DNA of 38,913 bases. Origin: CBEUVQ01 sp965546615. Lineage in GTDB: Bacteria; Bacillota; Desulfotomaculia; Desulfotomaculales; Desulfohalotomaculaceae. The stretch covers positions 1-38,913 of the forward strand of contig CBEUVQ010000023.1 in NCBI GenBank assembly GCA_965546615.1. The letters run 5' to 3'. The notes below the pieces were generated by a model. The model ran no database searches and was not told where the DNA came from. It saw only the letters and a program-made list of their open reading frames with translations. The position numbers and the translations under genes were made by a program. Positions 1 to 7,335 of this stretch are shown here, piece after piece (the first letter of the stretch is position 1; each line of letters begins with the position of its first letter).

Positions 1-19
1 TGTTGTACACCAGTTCAAA

Positions 20-318
20 GTTTTACTACATCAGAAACTTACAGGGTACCAAAACAACTGAAAAAGAAGTTACATCTTTGAGTGGTTTTACTACATCAGA
101 AACTTACAGGGTACCAAAACTCCCCCAATCTCAATTATCAAACGATAATCGTTTTACTACATCAGAAACTTACAGGGTACCAAAACTTGTCTGACAAAGT
201 TTCCGGCGCATCAATAGTTTTACTACATCAGAAACTTACAGGGTACCAAAACTACGTCACGAATAATCATGTATTCTGGTTTGTTTTACTACATCAGAAA
301 CTTACAGGGTACCAAAAC
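20..318 (-). CRISPR. Type II CRISPR array (5 repeats visible, continues off the left edge)
   Basis: Five identical 36-bp repeats lie at 20-55, 85-120, 151-186, 217-252 and 283-318. On the plus strand each starts GTTTTACTACATC and ends GGTACCAAAAC. The spacers are 29, 30, 30 and 30 bp (56-84, 121-150, 187-216, 253-282); bases 1-19 are part of a further spacer. I assign transcription to the minus strand for two reasons. The anti-repeat at 544-578 pairs with minus-strand repeat RNA (5' GTTTTGGTACC) and is followed on that strand by the AAAATAAG signature of Cas9 tracrRNAs. A leader with a promoter also lies on the right. The repeat at 283-318 is therefore leader-proximal and spacer 253-282 the newest. 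Perfect repeat identity suggests an active array. Spacer targets cannot be judged from the sequence alone. Confidence 0.98.
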
Positions 319-366
319 CTCAAACACTAAACTGTCAGCAATACAGCTAATCACATCAAAATTTAA

Positions 367-396
367 ATAATAAATATTATTATGACCTAAAAGCAA
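367..396 (-). promoter_or_regulatory. Putative CRISPR leader promoter
   Basis: On the minus strand TTGCTT (391-396) is followed after 18 bp by TATTAT (367-372), reading toward the first repeat about 50 bp away. The surrounding 319-420 is AT-rich and has no reading frame, as expected for a leader. This is inferred from the consensus match only. Confidence 0.5.
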
Positions 397-424
397 TTTT
401 TTATACCCCAAAAGAAACTAAACT

Positions 425-446
425 ACCCACAGTGTCAACTGCGGGT
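425..446 (-). terminator. Hairpin between tracrRNA and CRISPR leader, possible terminator
   Basis: The inverted repeat ACCCACAGT/ACTGCGGGT has a 9-bp stem with one G-T pair and a 4-base loop. On the minus strand it is followed by the T-rich run AGTTTAGTTTCTTTT. It could end tracrRNA or cas read-through before the leader. On the plus strand it is followed by TAATTTTAAAA, so it may work both ways. Confidence 0.5.
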
Positions 447-479
447 TAATTTTAAAAGCAATATAATGTTTTTAATAAC

Positions 480-578
480 CATATGTTTTTTAATAGCCAT
501 CATTACGATGTGATTTCGACTGCTTGCTTACAGCAAGCGTCTTATTTTGGTAGATCCTGTAAGCTTTTGATGTAGTAC
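480..578 (-). ncRNA. tracrRNA of the Cas9 system
   Basis: The minus strand carries an anti-repeat at 544-578 (TACTACATCA..CTTACAGG..TACCAAAAT) complementary to both arms of the array repeat, with a central bulge. It then reads AAG and a nexus hairpin at 522-538 (GCTTGCT/AGCAAGC, loop GTA) that GAC/GTC pairs can extend. A weaker second hairpin follows at 498-510. The segment TTACAGGATCTACCAAAATAAG closely parallels the S. aureus Cas9 tracrRNA that I recall. The 3' end is uncertain: the RNA may stop near 480 or run to the hairpin at 425-446. The gene has its own promoter (585-613) and lies between csn2 and the leader. Confidence 0.88.
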
Positions 579-584
579 ATGTAT

Positions 585-613
585 ATATTAGCATATTTTT
601 TAATATTTTACAA
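585..613 (-). promoter_or_regulatory. tracrRNA promoter
   Basis: On the minus strand TTGTAA (608-613), exactly 17 bp and TAATAT (585-590) form a good sigma-A promoter. The predicted start falls at about 578, right at the beginning of the anti-repeat, which supports both calls. Confidence 0.75.
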
Positions 614-627
614 GTGAAATTTTTGTA

Positions 628-1536
628 TTAATTCAAAAAATTCTCCACCACCATAGCAAATTCATCTTTTTCTTGTCGCTTTGAACGTTGAAATATGTAT
701 TCCAGCACCTTCTGCTGTATTTCTTCTTCAGAACTGTTTATATACAAATCCTGCAGCATTCTTTCCAAGCGGTCATAATCATCAAAGCCATATACCTTCC
801 CGTTCTTAACCACATTATAATTATAAATTTGCGGTATTATCTTACAAATTTCCGCTTTGGCTGTATACAGCAGAATGTTATCTATTGCTGCGGCTTTCAA
901 TTGATTTAATAAAGCCGGCACTTCATTTTCTTTTAAGCCGTATTCCGGAAGCTCAATTAACAGCAGTTTTTTCTTATTAATTTTAAGTTTGGCTATCAAA
1001 TCCAGCAGCATGGCTTTACAATAAAACTGGTCATGTTCTCTTGCCAATACATCATGCCCGGCCGTACATTTTACCACCGGCTGCAGTATCTTAGCAAATG
1101 TATATATATCACTGTCATCGCAATTATACGATAAGCCATAATCTCCTGTAAGCTTATTTAAAGGGTCTAACAAACACTGCCGCACTGCATCTACAATTGG
1201 TGCAAATGAACTTTTGCTTTCAGGAAAAAGAGCGGCAGCCGCTTGTCCCACAATACTTTTTTTGCTAATTTTCAGTTCTTCTGCCAAATTAATTGTCGGG
1301 CGTAATCGGAAAACAGCAAATTCTTCACAGGACAGCATGCTGCCATTCAGTATCAACACTGTTCCCTTGTCCAAGTAATAGTCAGAGAAGGTTTTTCGGC
1401 TGAAATAATTTTCCAGCATATTAAATATTTCAAATGCTGTAAAAGTATCTTCCCCGGTAATAACTGTTCTGTCCAGAAAATTTAGCACCAACTGCCGGGG
1501 AAATTTATACCCTTTTAATAACAGTTCTCCGTTCAT
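628..1536 (-). CDS. csn2: Csn2-like CRISPR adaptation protein, long form
   Basis: This 302-residue protein is the last gene of the cas operon, in the position csn2 holds in type II-A loci, 25 bp after cas2. A good site, GGAGGAAGC, precedes the ATG. It is clearly longer than the roughly 220-residue Csn2 of S. pyogenes and nearer the long Csn2 forms of compact-Cas9 loci such as S. thermophilus CRISPR1. Visible features are a beta-rich N-terminus, a helical middle, and a hydrophobic strand KKLLLIELPEYGL (about 190-202) before a second strand NILLYT, as in Csn2 C-terminal parts. Csn2 proteins form DNA-end-binding rings needed for spacer acquisition. The family call rests mostly on position and length, because similarity by eye is weak. 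Confidence 0.68.
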   Translation of the reverse strand: MNGELLLKGYKFPRQLVLNFLDRTVITGEDTFTAFEIFNMLENYFSRKTFSDYYLDKGTVLILNGSMLSCEEFAVFRLRPTINLAEELKISKKSIVGQAAAALFPESKSSFAPIVDAVRQCLLDPLNKLTGDYGLSYNCDDSDIYTFAKILQPVVKCTAGHDVLAREHDQFYCKAMLLDLIAKLKINKKKLLLIELPEYGLKENEVPALLNQLKAAAIDNILLYTAKAEICKIIPQIYNYNVVKNGKVYGFDDYDRLERMLQDLYINSSEEEIQQKVLEYIFQRSKRQEKDEFAMVVENFLN

Positions 1537-1561
1537 GCTTCCTCCAAATCCGCTCGCCTGC

Positions 1562-1870
1562 CTAAAAAGTAAGCAGCGGGTTAGCGGTTATTTTTTTATC
1601 CAAAGCTTTTTTGCTGCCAACCAGATTTTGAATAGATTGGTACTGCTTTTCAGTAACTTGAAGAATCATTACCGACCCGTCCGGAGGCAGGTTCCGCTCC
1701 AGTTCTTTTTTATGCCATTTAACAGTATCACGGTTGGGAAATATTTTACTATATATTGAATACTGCATCATCACATAACCATTTTTAATTAGGTATTTAC
1801 GAAATTTAGTATACCTGCGGATTTCAGCATCAGATATCATTGGTAAATCAAAGAACAGTATTATTCTCAT
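1562..1870 (-). CDS. cas2: CRISPR-associated endonuclease Cas2
   Basis: This 102-residue protein is Cas2 of the type II family. It starts MRIILFFDLPM, the beta-1 strand with the Asp conserved in Cas2 dimers, followed by RRYTKFRKYLIKNGYVMMQ, the typical helix and second strand. Its partner is Cas1, with which it forms the integrase that inserts spacers. The frame extends upstream to 1897, but that would overlap the cas1 end; the ATG at 1870, about 10 bp past the cas1 stop, gives the usual Cas2 N-terminus. The ribosome site must lie inside the cas1 tail, so translation is probably coupled. Confidence 0.93.
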   Translation of the reverse strand: MRIILFFDLPMISDAEIRRYTKFRKYLIKNGYVMMQYSIYSKIFPNRDTVKWHKKELERNLPPDGSVMILQVTEKQYQSIQNLVGSKKALDKKITANPLLTF

Positions 1871-1880
1871 AAATCGATAA

Positions 1881-2786
1881 CTACTCAACATCTTCAAAAA
1901 CTAACACCTCAGGAATACTGATATAAGATTTTTTACCGGTTTTCATATAACTAACCACACCATCCAAAAAAATATCCATTGATTTCTTTATCTGATGCTT
2001 TTTACCGTTAATTATTATTTTTTTACACATTAGTTCAATTAGCTGCAGCCTTTTTTCTCTGACAAAAAACTGTCCCTGCATATTTTGATACACCCAATCA
2101 TCTATAATCGGCCGGTAAACTTCTATAAAATCATCAACTAAATTAAAATGATTGTACGGATTTTTATGACATATCCCCCATGCCGGAATAAACCCTTTAG
2201 CGGCAACACAGCGAGACATCATTGCCCTAATAAGTGCGTAACCATAATTAAGAGCAGCATTTATAGCATCAGGCATTTTCCGCCCGCGTATAAAACTATG
2301 ACCAAACATTTCCCGAAAATACAGTTTGGCCGCTAAACCTTCCCGGTTGGTTTCATCGCCGTTTTGTACAGTACTTAAGTACTGATGAAGCTTTTCAATA
2401 ACTTGACAATCGCAGTCATTCTTTTTTAAAACTGCAATTTGATTTTGTATCTTACCTTCAATAATCACTTTCCACAGCTCGGCTTTGCGCTCTTTCGACA
2501 GGTTTATCTGCAGCTCTTGATTTCTAAAGGTAGCATAATTACCGTTCAGCGGATTCAGCACCAATTCCGGCAGGCCGTTTTTTTCGCAAATAATCACACA
2601 AACATTGGCTTGACTGAGTTTGCAAAGCAGCTGCACTGTCATATGCATTTTATAATTATTGCATATGACAGTGTTAATATCATCTATCGGCACAACATAA
2701 GTTTCATCTCCATCTTCAATTTTAAGGTTATTTAAGTACAGTGAAATTTTATGACTGTTTTCAATATAGATAATTCGCCAACTCAT
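1881..2786 (-). CDS. cas1: CRISPR-associated integrase Cas1 (type II)
   Basis: This 301-residue protein matches Cas1 of type II-A in length and layout, with an N-terminal beta domain and a C-terminal helical catalytic domain. Candidate metal ligands are E149 (NREGLAAK), H207 (GICHKNPYNHFNLVDD) and D218/D219 with E222. The GICHK..FNLVDDFIE..RP block is characteristic of type II Cas1. With Cas2 it catalyses integration of prespacers at the leader-proximal repeat. It starts 30 bp after cas9 with no clear Shine-Dalgarno, so it may be expressed mainly by read-through and coupling. No catalytic residue is missing. Confidence 0.96.
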   Translation of the reverse strand: MSWRIIYIENSHKISLYLNNLKIEDGDETYVVPIDDINTVICNNYKMHMTVQLLCKLSQANVCVIICEKNGLPELVLNPLNGNYATFRNQELQINLSKERKAELWKVIIEGKIQNQIAVLKKNDCDCQVIEKLHQYLSTVQNGDETNREGLAAKLYFREMFGHSFIRGRKMPDAINAALNYGYALIRAMMSRCVAAKGFIPAWGICHKNPYNHFNLVDDFIEVYRPIIDDWVYQNMQGQFFVREKRLQLIELMCKKIIINGKKHQIKKSMDIFLDGVVSYMKTGKKSYISIPEVLVFEDVE

Positions 2787-2816
2787 GTATTATATTATTT
2801 GCTTTTACCATAATTT

Positions 2817-5800
2817 TCATACTTTAACTATATTTGAAAATATTTCTTGCGTGACTTTGTACTTGTTCCCTAAAACATCCACATGATACTTCACCAGGTT
2901 ATTAATTTTTTTACCTATAGCAATTTTGCGTTGAGCTTGCGTTTTGCCGGGAGATGGTTTGTCAACAAATTTAGCTTCAATTTCATTTCTGGCATCATCT
3001 TTTATACAATTGTAAAACCATTCAAAATGCTCTCCTTCTTTGTCATAACAAAACATTTCCCCGTTGTGCAGCGAAAACAAAAATTTTGCATCATCGCTAA
3101 TTTTTTTCTTCTTCTTTGCTGCATTATATTTAGACATATTAATAACGTATTTGTCACCGGCTTGGGTCAGCATGTCGTAAGGTACCGAAACAAATTTATA
3201 TATTCCATTATCGAGGTAAAAGTCTGCCCGCAGCGTTTTTATGCTTAAGTAAACCGATTTATTGCGGCCTTGTTGTTTGGTATTTAAACGATGATTTCCC
3301 AACACCTTATCATAAAACTTAACATCAGTAATAATCGGTCCGTTCCCTTTTTTAGAATATTTGCGAATTGGCCCGTGCTCTGCATAATAGTCAGCAAACG
3401 GGTTTTTACTGTCTGGGTAAGCTTCAACTATTTGCTGCAGCAGCTGAAAAGTCTTGGGATCATAATGATACATCAGCAAACTTTCCGGTTTGGTTATAAT
3501 TTTTTTCTTTAGTTTTTCACCACTGCTGTTAGAACCTTGTTCATAAATATCTTTGTACTTGGTAATAATATAAGTTTTACCATCCTTTATTCTGGTGGAT
3601 TTTATCTGCTGATCATAAAGGGCTCGGTTGGGCTTACGGTCTACTTTGTGTGAGTACTTTGGCTGTACCGCTTCCACAGATTTAACAAATTTAATATAGC
3701 GCTCATTGTCAAAATCACTTTCTTTAATTACTTCACCGGTCTCAGTATCAATTAATCTGCCATCATGCTGCAATATTTCTTTATTTTTAAATAATTCATC
3801 TGCTTTTTTCATTAATTCAGTATTAGAGAGGCCGGCAACTATTAAAGCGTCCTGCGCATGATGAGCATAGGTAGAATCCCTATTTTTATTTAAACGTGCC
3901 TTTTTGCGAAAAGCGCCGGTAAAAGAGGCTTTGATAACCGAAACTTTAGTTTTCAAATTGTTTGCCTTAAAATATGCTTTCAGCAAATTTAATACTTCTC
4001 TGCAGGCGTAGCGCGTGTCCACTAAATTGCGGTTAATAAAACCTTCCAGATCCTGCTTGGGGTCGCCTTCGTAAAGCAAATTCTCCCGCTTCTTTTTATT
4101 CTTTTTGTAATTTTCATTACTTAAAACCCAAGCCTTAAACTGCCCATAGCTCTGCCGGCCGCGCCCGCTTTTTAAATATTGAAAAGGTGTAGCCTGACCC
4201 TTTCTTTGATTTTCTTCACAGAATACAGCAACTTTATTAGCCATAGAATCATCAAATGAAAGAGACCTTGGTATAATATGATCCACTTCCAACCTGCCGT
4301 CCAATACATCGTAAATACTCACCGACCTGCCGGAATAAGCACATTTAAAGTCCTGTTCAATCAGCAGTTTCATCAGCTCAAATTGTTTGGCATTAAGCTT
4401 TTTTAAATCCACCAAACTGCCAATTTGACGGCGAATTTCTTCATTCTGCCGCTGTATTTTTTTTATAAAATCTGCACGCTCTTTGGAATTTTTCTCTCGG
4501 GCCATTTCAATAACAATTTCTGCAAACTCGCAGTTGTATTTTTTGCGCACAAACGCTCTGGCCGCATTAATTACTTTTATAGCTTCATTAACTGACCGCT
4601 TAGTAATTGGTGAAACTATCCAATTAGTGCCGTCAAAGGGAATGTTAATCCCGCATAATTCTGAATTTTTTCGTTTAAATAAGCCCGCTTTAGTAAACAG
4701 CTGCATTTGGTTTTCATTTGTATGCCACAGATCATCTAAAATAAGTTCAATCGCTTTTTTTGACAATGAATGATACTTAATAAAGCCGGAAAGTTTTTTC
4801 AATTCTTCCGCTGCCGCTGAAGGTATGCCTTCCTGCATCAGCTTCTCTTTACGCTTATCTACCTCTTTTATTAATGTCAAAATATCGGCTACCTTATCCA
4901 CCAGTTCGCGGTTGCCTTTAATAAAACTGCAGTCAATATTTGCCTTAGTAAGTGCTTTTAAAATTTCTTTGTAACCCGAAAACTCTGTAAAAATCGCTTT
5001 TCCGTTTTTATCTATGCGATAGCCGCGTAATTCTTCCGGTTTTACCCCTGTAACTTTTGCAATGTTTTGCAGGGTAACATTTTTGCCCTCGTTAATATAT
5101 TTTTCCACCAATTCTTTTTTTTGATGGTATTCAATTGGCTTTCCGCCTGCAGTCATGTTATTTAAATCATTAAGTAAGTTAAATAAACAGGCGGTATAAG
5201 CATTATGAGCTATACGTTTTTCTTCCGGAAAAAAGGTACATTTGCCGCGCATAATATCAATTAAGTTAACTTTTATAATGTTTCCCTGCTCATCGTATCG
5301 ATAACACCCATAAGGTGTGGGGCTTTTGGGCCCACCGGGTCCGACAGAATAGTGGCGTCTGGAATCGTATATTTCCAGTATTTTGTCGGCAGCAGCCTTT
5401 ATACCGGGATAAAATTCCCCCTGCTTAGTTAATAAAGCAACCAGTTCCTTCCTGTATTCTTTGTTCGGGAACTTGTTTTCAATGCCGCGTACTTTTCCGT
5501 GCTGCAGAAATTTTTCGTACTGTATCTGACACACATATTTATCCTTCAAACCTTCAGCCTGCTCCCGCAGGATTTCTTCCGTACTCTTTTCACCATTTGT
5601 TTTGGAAAAGTCTTCGGCAGTTAAAAAATGGGTTCCTCTGCGTTTGGCCAGGTGCATTACAGCTGCAAAAAGCTGCTCTTTAGTCAGTTGTTCTTCTAAT
5701 CCCCGACACCTTATTTGATATATATTGCCGACATCGCTGGGCCTGTCTATCCCTAATGCTTTACTTAAAACTTTTTCTAATCTCTGCAGGCGGTGTTGAA

Positions 5801-5969
5801 GCCGCCTGATCCTCCGCCGGCAAGAACGCATAGTTCTTCTCAGCTCATTGCCTTCAGCCCTGTTTTCATTAAAAATTCTAACGCCGCAGTCAATAATGTT
5901 GTAGTTTTCATCAATAATCCCCCAGCCCACAGAAGCAACACCAATGTCCAATCCCAATTTCAATTCCAT
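2817..5969 (-). CDS. cas9: CRISPR-associated endonuclease Cas9, compact SaCas9-like
   Basis: This is an RNA-guided DNA nuclease of about 1050 residues, almost exactly the 1053 of S. aureus Cas9. Numbered from the ATG at 5969, RuvC-I is LGLDIGVASVGWG with D8. An Arg-rich bridge helix (about 45-65) follows, then a REC lobe. RuvC-II is EIVIEMAREK with E488. The HNH motif is VDHIIPRS with H564 and N587 in EENQRKG. RuvC-III is YAHHAQDALI with H704 and D707. The C-terminal block VKYHVDVLGNKYKV resembles the end of SaCas9's PAM domain, preceded by an Arg in QRKIAIG where SaCas9 has its PAM-reading Arg. Two ATGs lie upstream (5978, 5975), but AGGAGG is 10 bp from 5969 and only 1-4 bp from the others. 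All catalytic residues are present, so it is probably active. It lies 25 bp after the exonuclease gene. Confidence 0.98.
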   Translation of the reverse strand: MELKLGLDIGVASVGWGIIDENYNIIDCGVRIFNENRAEGNELRRTMRSCRRRIRRLQHRLQRLEKVLSKALGIDRPSDVGNIYQIRCRGLEEQLTKEQLFAAVMHLAKRRGTHFLTAEDFSKTNGEKSTEEILREQAEGLKDKYVCQIQYEKFLQHGKVRGIENKFPNKEYRKELVALLTKQGEFYPGIKAAADKILEIYDSRRHYSVGPGGPKSPTPYGCYRYDEQGNIIKVNLIDIMRGKCTFFPEEKRIAHNAYTACLFNLLNDLNNMTAGGKPIEYHQKKELVEKYINEGKNVTLQNIAKVTGVKPEELRGYRIDKNGKAIFTEFSGYKEILKALTKANIDCSFIKGNRELVDKVADILTLIKEVDKRKEKLMQEGIPSAAAEELKKLSGFIKYHSLSKKAIELILDDLWHTNENQMQLFTKAGLFKRKNSELCGINIPFDGTNWIVSPITKRSVNEAIKVINAARAFVRKKYNCEFAEIVIEMAREKNSKERADFIKKIQRQNEEIRRQIGSLVDLKKLNAKQFELMKLLIEQDFKCAYSGRSVSIYDVLDGRLEVDHIIPRSLSFDDSMANKVAVFCEENQRKGQATPFQYLKSGRGRQSYGQFKAWVLSNENYKKNKKKRENLLYEGDPKQDLEGFINRNLVDTRYACREVLNLLKAYFKANNLKTKVSVIKASFTGAFRKKARLNKNRDSTYAHHAQDALIVAGLSNTELMKKADELFKNKEILQHDGRLIDTETGEVIKESDFDNERYIKFVKSVEAVQPKYSHKVDRKPNRALYDQQIKSTRIKDGKTYIITKYKDIYEQGSNSSGEKLKKKIITKPESLLMYHYDPKTFQLLQQIVEAYPDSKNPFADYYAEHGPIRKYSKKGNGPIITDVKFYDKVLGNHRLNTKQQGRNKSVYLSIKTLRADFYLDNGIYKFVSVPYDMLTQAGDKYVINMSKYNAAKKKKKISDDAKFLFSLHNGEMFCYDKEGEHFEWFYNCIKDDARNEIEAKFVDKPSPGKTQAQRKIAIGKKINNLVKYHVDVLGNKYKVTQEIFSNIVKV

Positions 5970-5994
5970 TACCATCATACCTCCTGAAAGCTTG

Positions 5995-6558
5995 CTAACA
6001 TATTTTTCCTATATCAATATTCAAAATATCCGCAAGTTCATTAACAGACGAAACATCTTTTTCCGCTAATGCCGCCAATATAATTTTTCCGCTCGCGATT
6101 GCATCTTCTTGAGCATTATGATGGTTAAAATTAATTTTTAAAAAATTACATATCGTGCTAAGTTTATAGTTTTTTAATCCTCTCCAAGTCTTTAGGGCTA
6201 TTTCATATGTACATAAATAATCTGCATTTGGGTAAGAAATTCCGTACAAATCAAGTGCTTGGCATAATGCAGTAATGTCAAAAGCTGCATTGTGGGCAGC
6301 AATTACCGCATCTTTTAACAGCGGTTTAATTTCTTTGTAAACCACATCAAATTCCGGTTCGTTTTTGACAGTTTGTTCATCAATTCCATGAACACTAACA
6401 TTAAACGGATCAAAAAAGAAATACTCTGCATGCGGCTTTACCAGCCAATGCTTGGCATCAATTATTTTTCTCCCGTCAATTAATGCCAATCCCACTGAGC
6501 AAATACTGCCGGCAAAGCGATTAGCCGTTTCAAAATCAATACAGATAATTTTCAACAT
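5995..6558 (-). CDS. DEDDh-family 3'-5' exonuclease (DnaQ-like) at the head of the cas operon
   Basis: This 187-residue protein has all the motifs of the DnaQ/epsilon exonuclease fold. Exo I is CIDFETA (D and E metal ligands), Exo II is AHNAAFD and Exo III is HNAQEDA, with the general-base His and last Asp. HGIDEQTV between motifs I and II is also typical. It is a stand-alone domain with no polymerase, BRCT or helicase part. It is transcribed with cas9: its stop is only 16-25 bp before the cas9 start, and the cas9 Shine-Dalgarno follows its last codons. DEDDh nucleases are known to trim prespacers in type I systems, sometimes fused to Cas2. A role in spacer processing here is inferred from position alone; a housekeeping repair enzyme is the alternative. 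Confidence 0.9.
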   Translation of the reverse strand: MLKIICIDFETANRFAGSICSVGLALIDGRKIIDAKHWLVKPHAEYFFFDPFNVSVHGIDEQTVKNEPEFDVVYKEIKPLLKDAVIAAHNAAFDITALCQALDLYGISYPNADYLCTYEIALKTWRGLKNYKLSTICNFLKINFNHHNAQEDAIASGKIILAALAEKDVSSVNELADILNIDIGKIC

Positions 6559-6700
6559 TATCCTGCTTTCTTATTATTCAATACGTTAAAAATTTTGGTA
6601 ATCCTTTATATAATTGACATTATTTGTTGTGTTTCATACAAAATATAAATCAAGATCAGTATTGTTAAAGTAAAGCTGTTTTCAGCGGTGGTATTAAAAA

Positions 6701-6731
6701 TAAAAAAGCCCAGGGAACAATTCCCTGAGCT
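6701..6731 (-). terminator. Terminator of the 41-residue small gene
   Basis: On the minus strand AGCTCAGGGAA, a 3-base loop and TTCCCTGGGCT form a strong stem followed by TTTTTTATTTTT. It lies 17 bp past the stop of the small gene at 6748. Confidence 0.9.
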
Positions 6732-6747
6732 GAACCTACTTATATTT

Positions 6748-6873
6748 TTATTCATCAAGTGGGGTAACAATTAGGTTGCGACCTTCATATAGTGCGGTAT
6801 CTATATCGTTTTTTGAACCAACAAACCGGTAACAAACTTCGTTTCCTTCCACCCATGTAAGCAGATACCTCAT
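6748..6873 (-). CDS. Small protein of 41 residues, unknown function
   Basis: The reading frame begins MRYLLTWVEGNEVCYRFVGS and ends VTPLDE. It is preceded by GGGGGTGG seven bases before the ATG, has a -35/-10 pair at 6915-6943, and is followed at once by a strong terminator, so this is a complete single-gene unit despite its size. It is slightly acidic, has one Cys and no signal peptide or membrane segment. I do not recognise a family. It could be a small regulatory or binding protein. It lies between the divergent DUF59-like gene and the CRISPR operon, in the same direction as cas, but the terminator separates it from them. Confidence 0.75.
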   Translation of the reverse strand: MRYLLTWVEGNEVCYRFVGSKNDIDTALYEGRNLIVTPLDE

Positions 6874-6893
6874 TTGTTCCACCCCCGATACAT

Positions 6894-6913
6894 TGTATAC
6901 AATATTCTATACA
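6894..6913. promoter_or_regulatory. Operator-like inverted repeat at the small gene start
   Basis: TGTATA and TATACA form perfect 6-bp arms around an 8-bp centre. The repeat lies just downstream of the -10 box of the 6915-6943 promoter, so it would cover the transcription start. A repressor site is inferred. Confidence 0.4.
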
Positions 6914-6914
6914 C

Positions 6915-6943
6915 AGAATAACAAAAAACCTGGTATTTGACAA
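6915..6943 (-). promoter_or_regulatory. Promoter of the 41-residue small gene
   Basis: On the minus strand TTGTCA (6938-6943), a 17-bp spacer and TATTCT (6915-6920) make a good sigma-A match, about 40 bp before the ATG at 6873. Confidence 0.65.
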
Positions 6944-7037
6944 TAGTTAAGTGAAATTTTAAACAAAGTTTTTTTATAAATTTAAGATTAATATACTGCA
7001 CATACTATTGACGGACGGTTTAAAAGGGGTGAGTAAA

Positions 7038-7268
7038 ATGGAAATGCAAAAGCAGATCAATGAAGCGTTAAAAGGATTAAAAGATCCGCAAACAGGACAG
7101 GATATCTTTGCTCAATTAAAGAATTTAGAAGTCAATGAAAACGGCTGTGTAAAAATTATTATAAATACCTCCGCGCACGATACAAACTATGCCGCCTTAG
7201 AAAAGGAAATCGCTCAGCGGGTATTGGCTTTTGAGGGTATTGGTGAACTACAAATAGAATTTCATTGA
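7038..7268 (+). CDS. Small DUF59/MIP18-like protein
   Basis: A 76-residue protein beginning MEMQKQINEALKGLKDPQTG. The pattern of an N-terminal helix, a KDPQTG turn (usually DPEIG in the family), strands and a final ELQIEF strand resembles DUF59/MIP18 domains, the class found at the N-terminus of Mrp/ApbC iron-sulfur carriers. The family's conserved Cys in the APGCP motif is absent, so a direct iron-sulfur role is doubtful. The start at 7038 follows GGGGTGA by six bases; an ATG 30 bp upstream has no such site. It is a single-gene unit ended by the hairpin at 7272. Confidence 0.65.
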   Translation: MEMQKQINEALKGLKDPQTGQDIFAQLKNLEVNENGCVKIIINTSAHDTNYAALEKEIAQRVLAFEGIGELQIEFH

Positions 7269-7271
7269 CAA

Positions 7272-7292
7272 ACCCGGGCAATCCGCCCGGGT
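7272..7292. terminator. Hairpin between convergent genes
   Basis: ACCCGGGC and GCCCGGGT form an 8-bp GC-rich stem with a 5-base loop between the DUF59-like gene (plus) and gatD (minus). The T-run is short on both sides, so it is a probable but weak bidirectional terminator. Confidence 0.6.
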
Positions 7293-7335
7293 CTATTACT
7301 AAGTTTCGGAAAGCCGTTTTGCAGCACTATTGTGC

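Noticed and set aside
20..318. Transcription of the array on the plus strand (repeat starting GTTTTACTAC)
   Set aside because: The plus reading also looks like a type II repeat, but the tracrRNA junction, the leader and the promoter all fit minus-strand transcription.
3..330. Two overlapping frames across the array that encode repeated peptide units
   Set aside because: They are translations of the CRISPR repeats (for example YHQKLTGYQN-like units) and not genes.
480..520. Direct repeat of TATTAAAAA-type sequence after the tracrRNA nexus, considered as a degenerate CRISPR repeat
   Set aside because: The two copies are AT-rich, differ in length and have no similarity to the 36-bp repeat.
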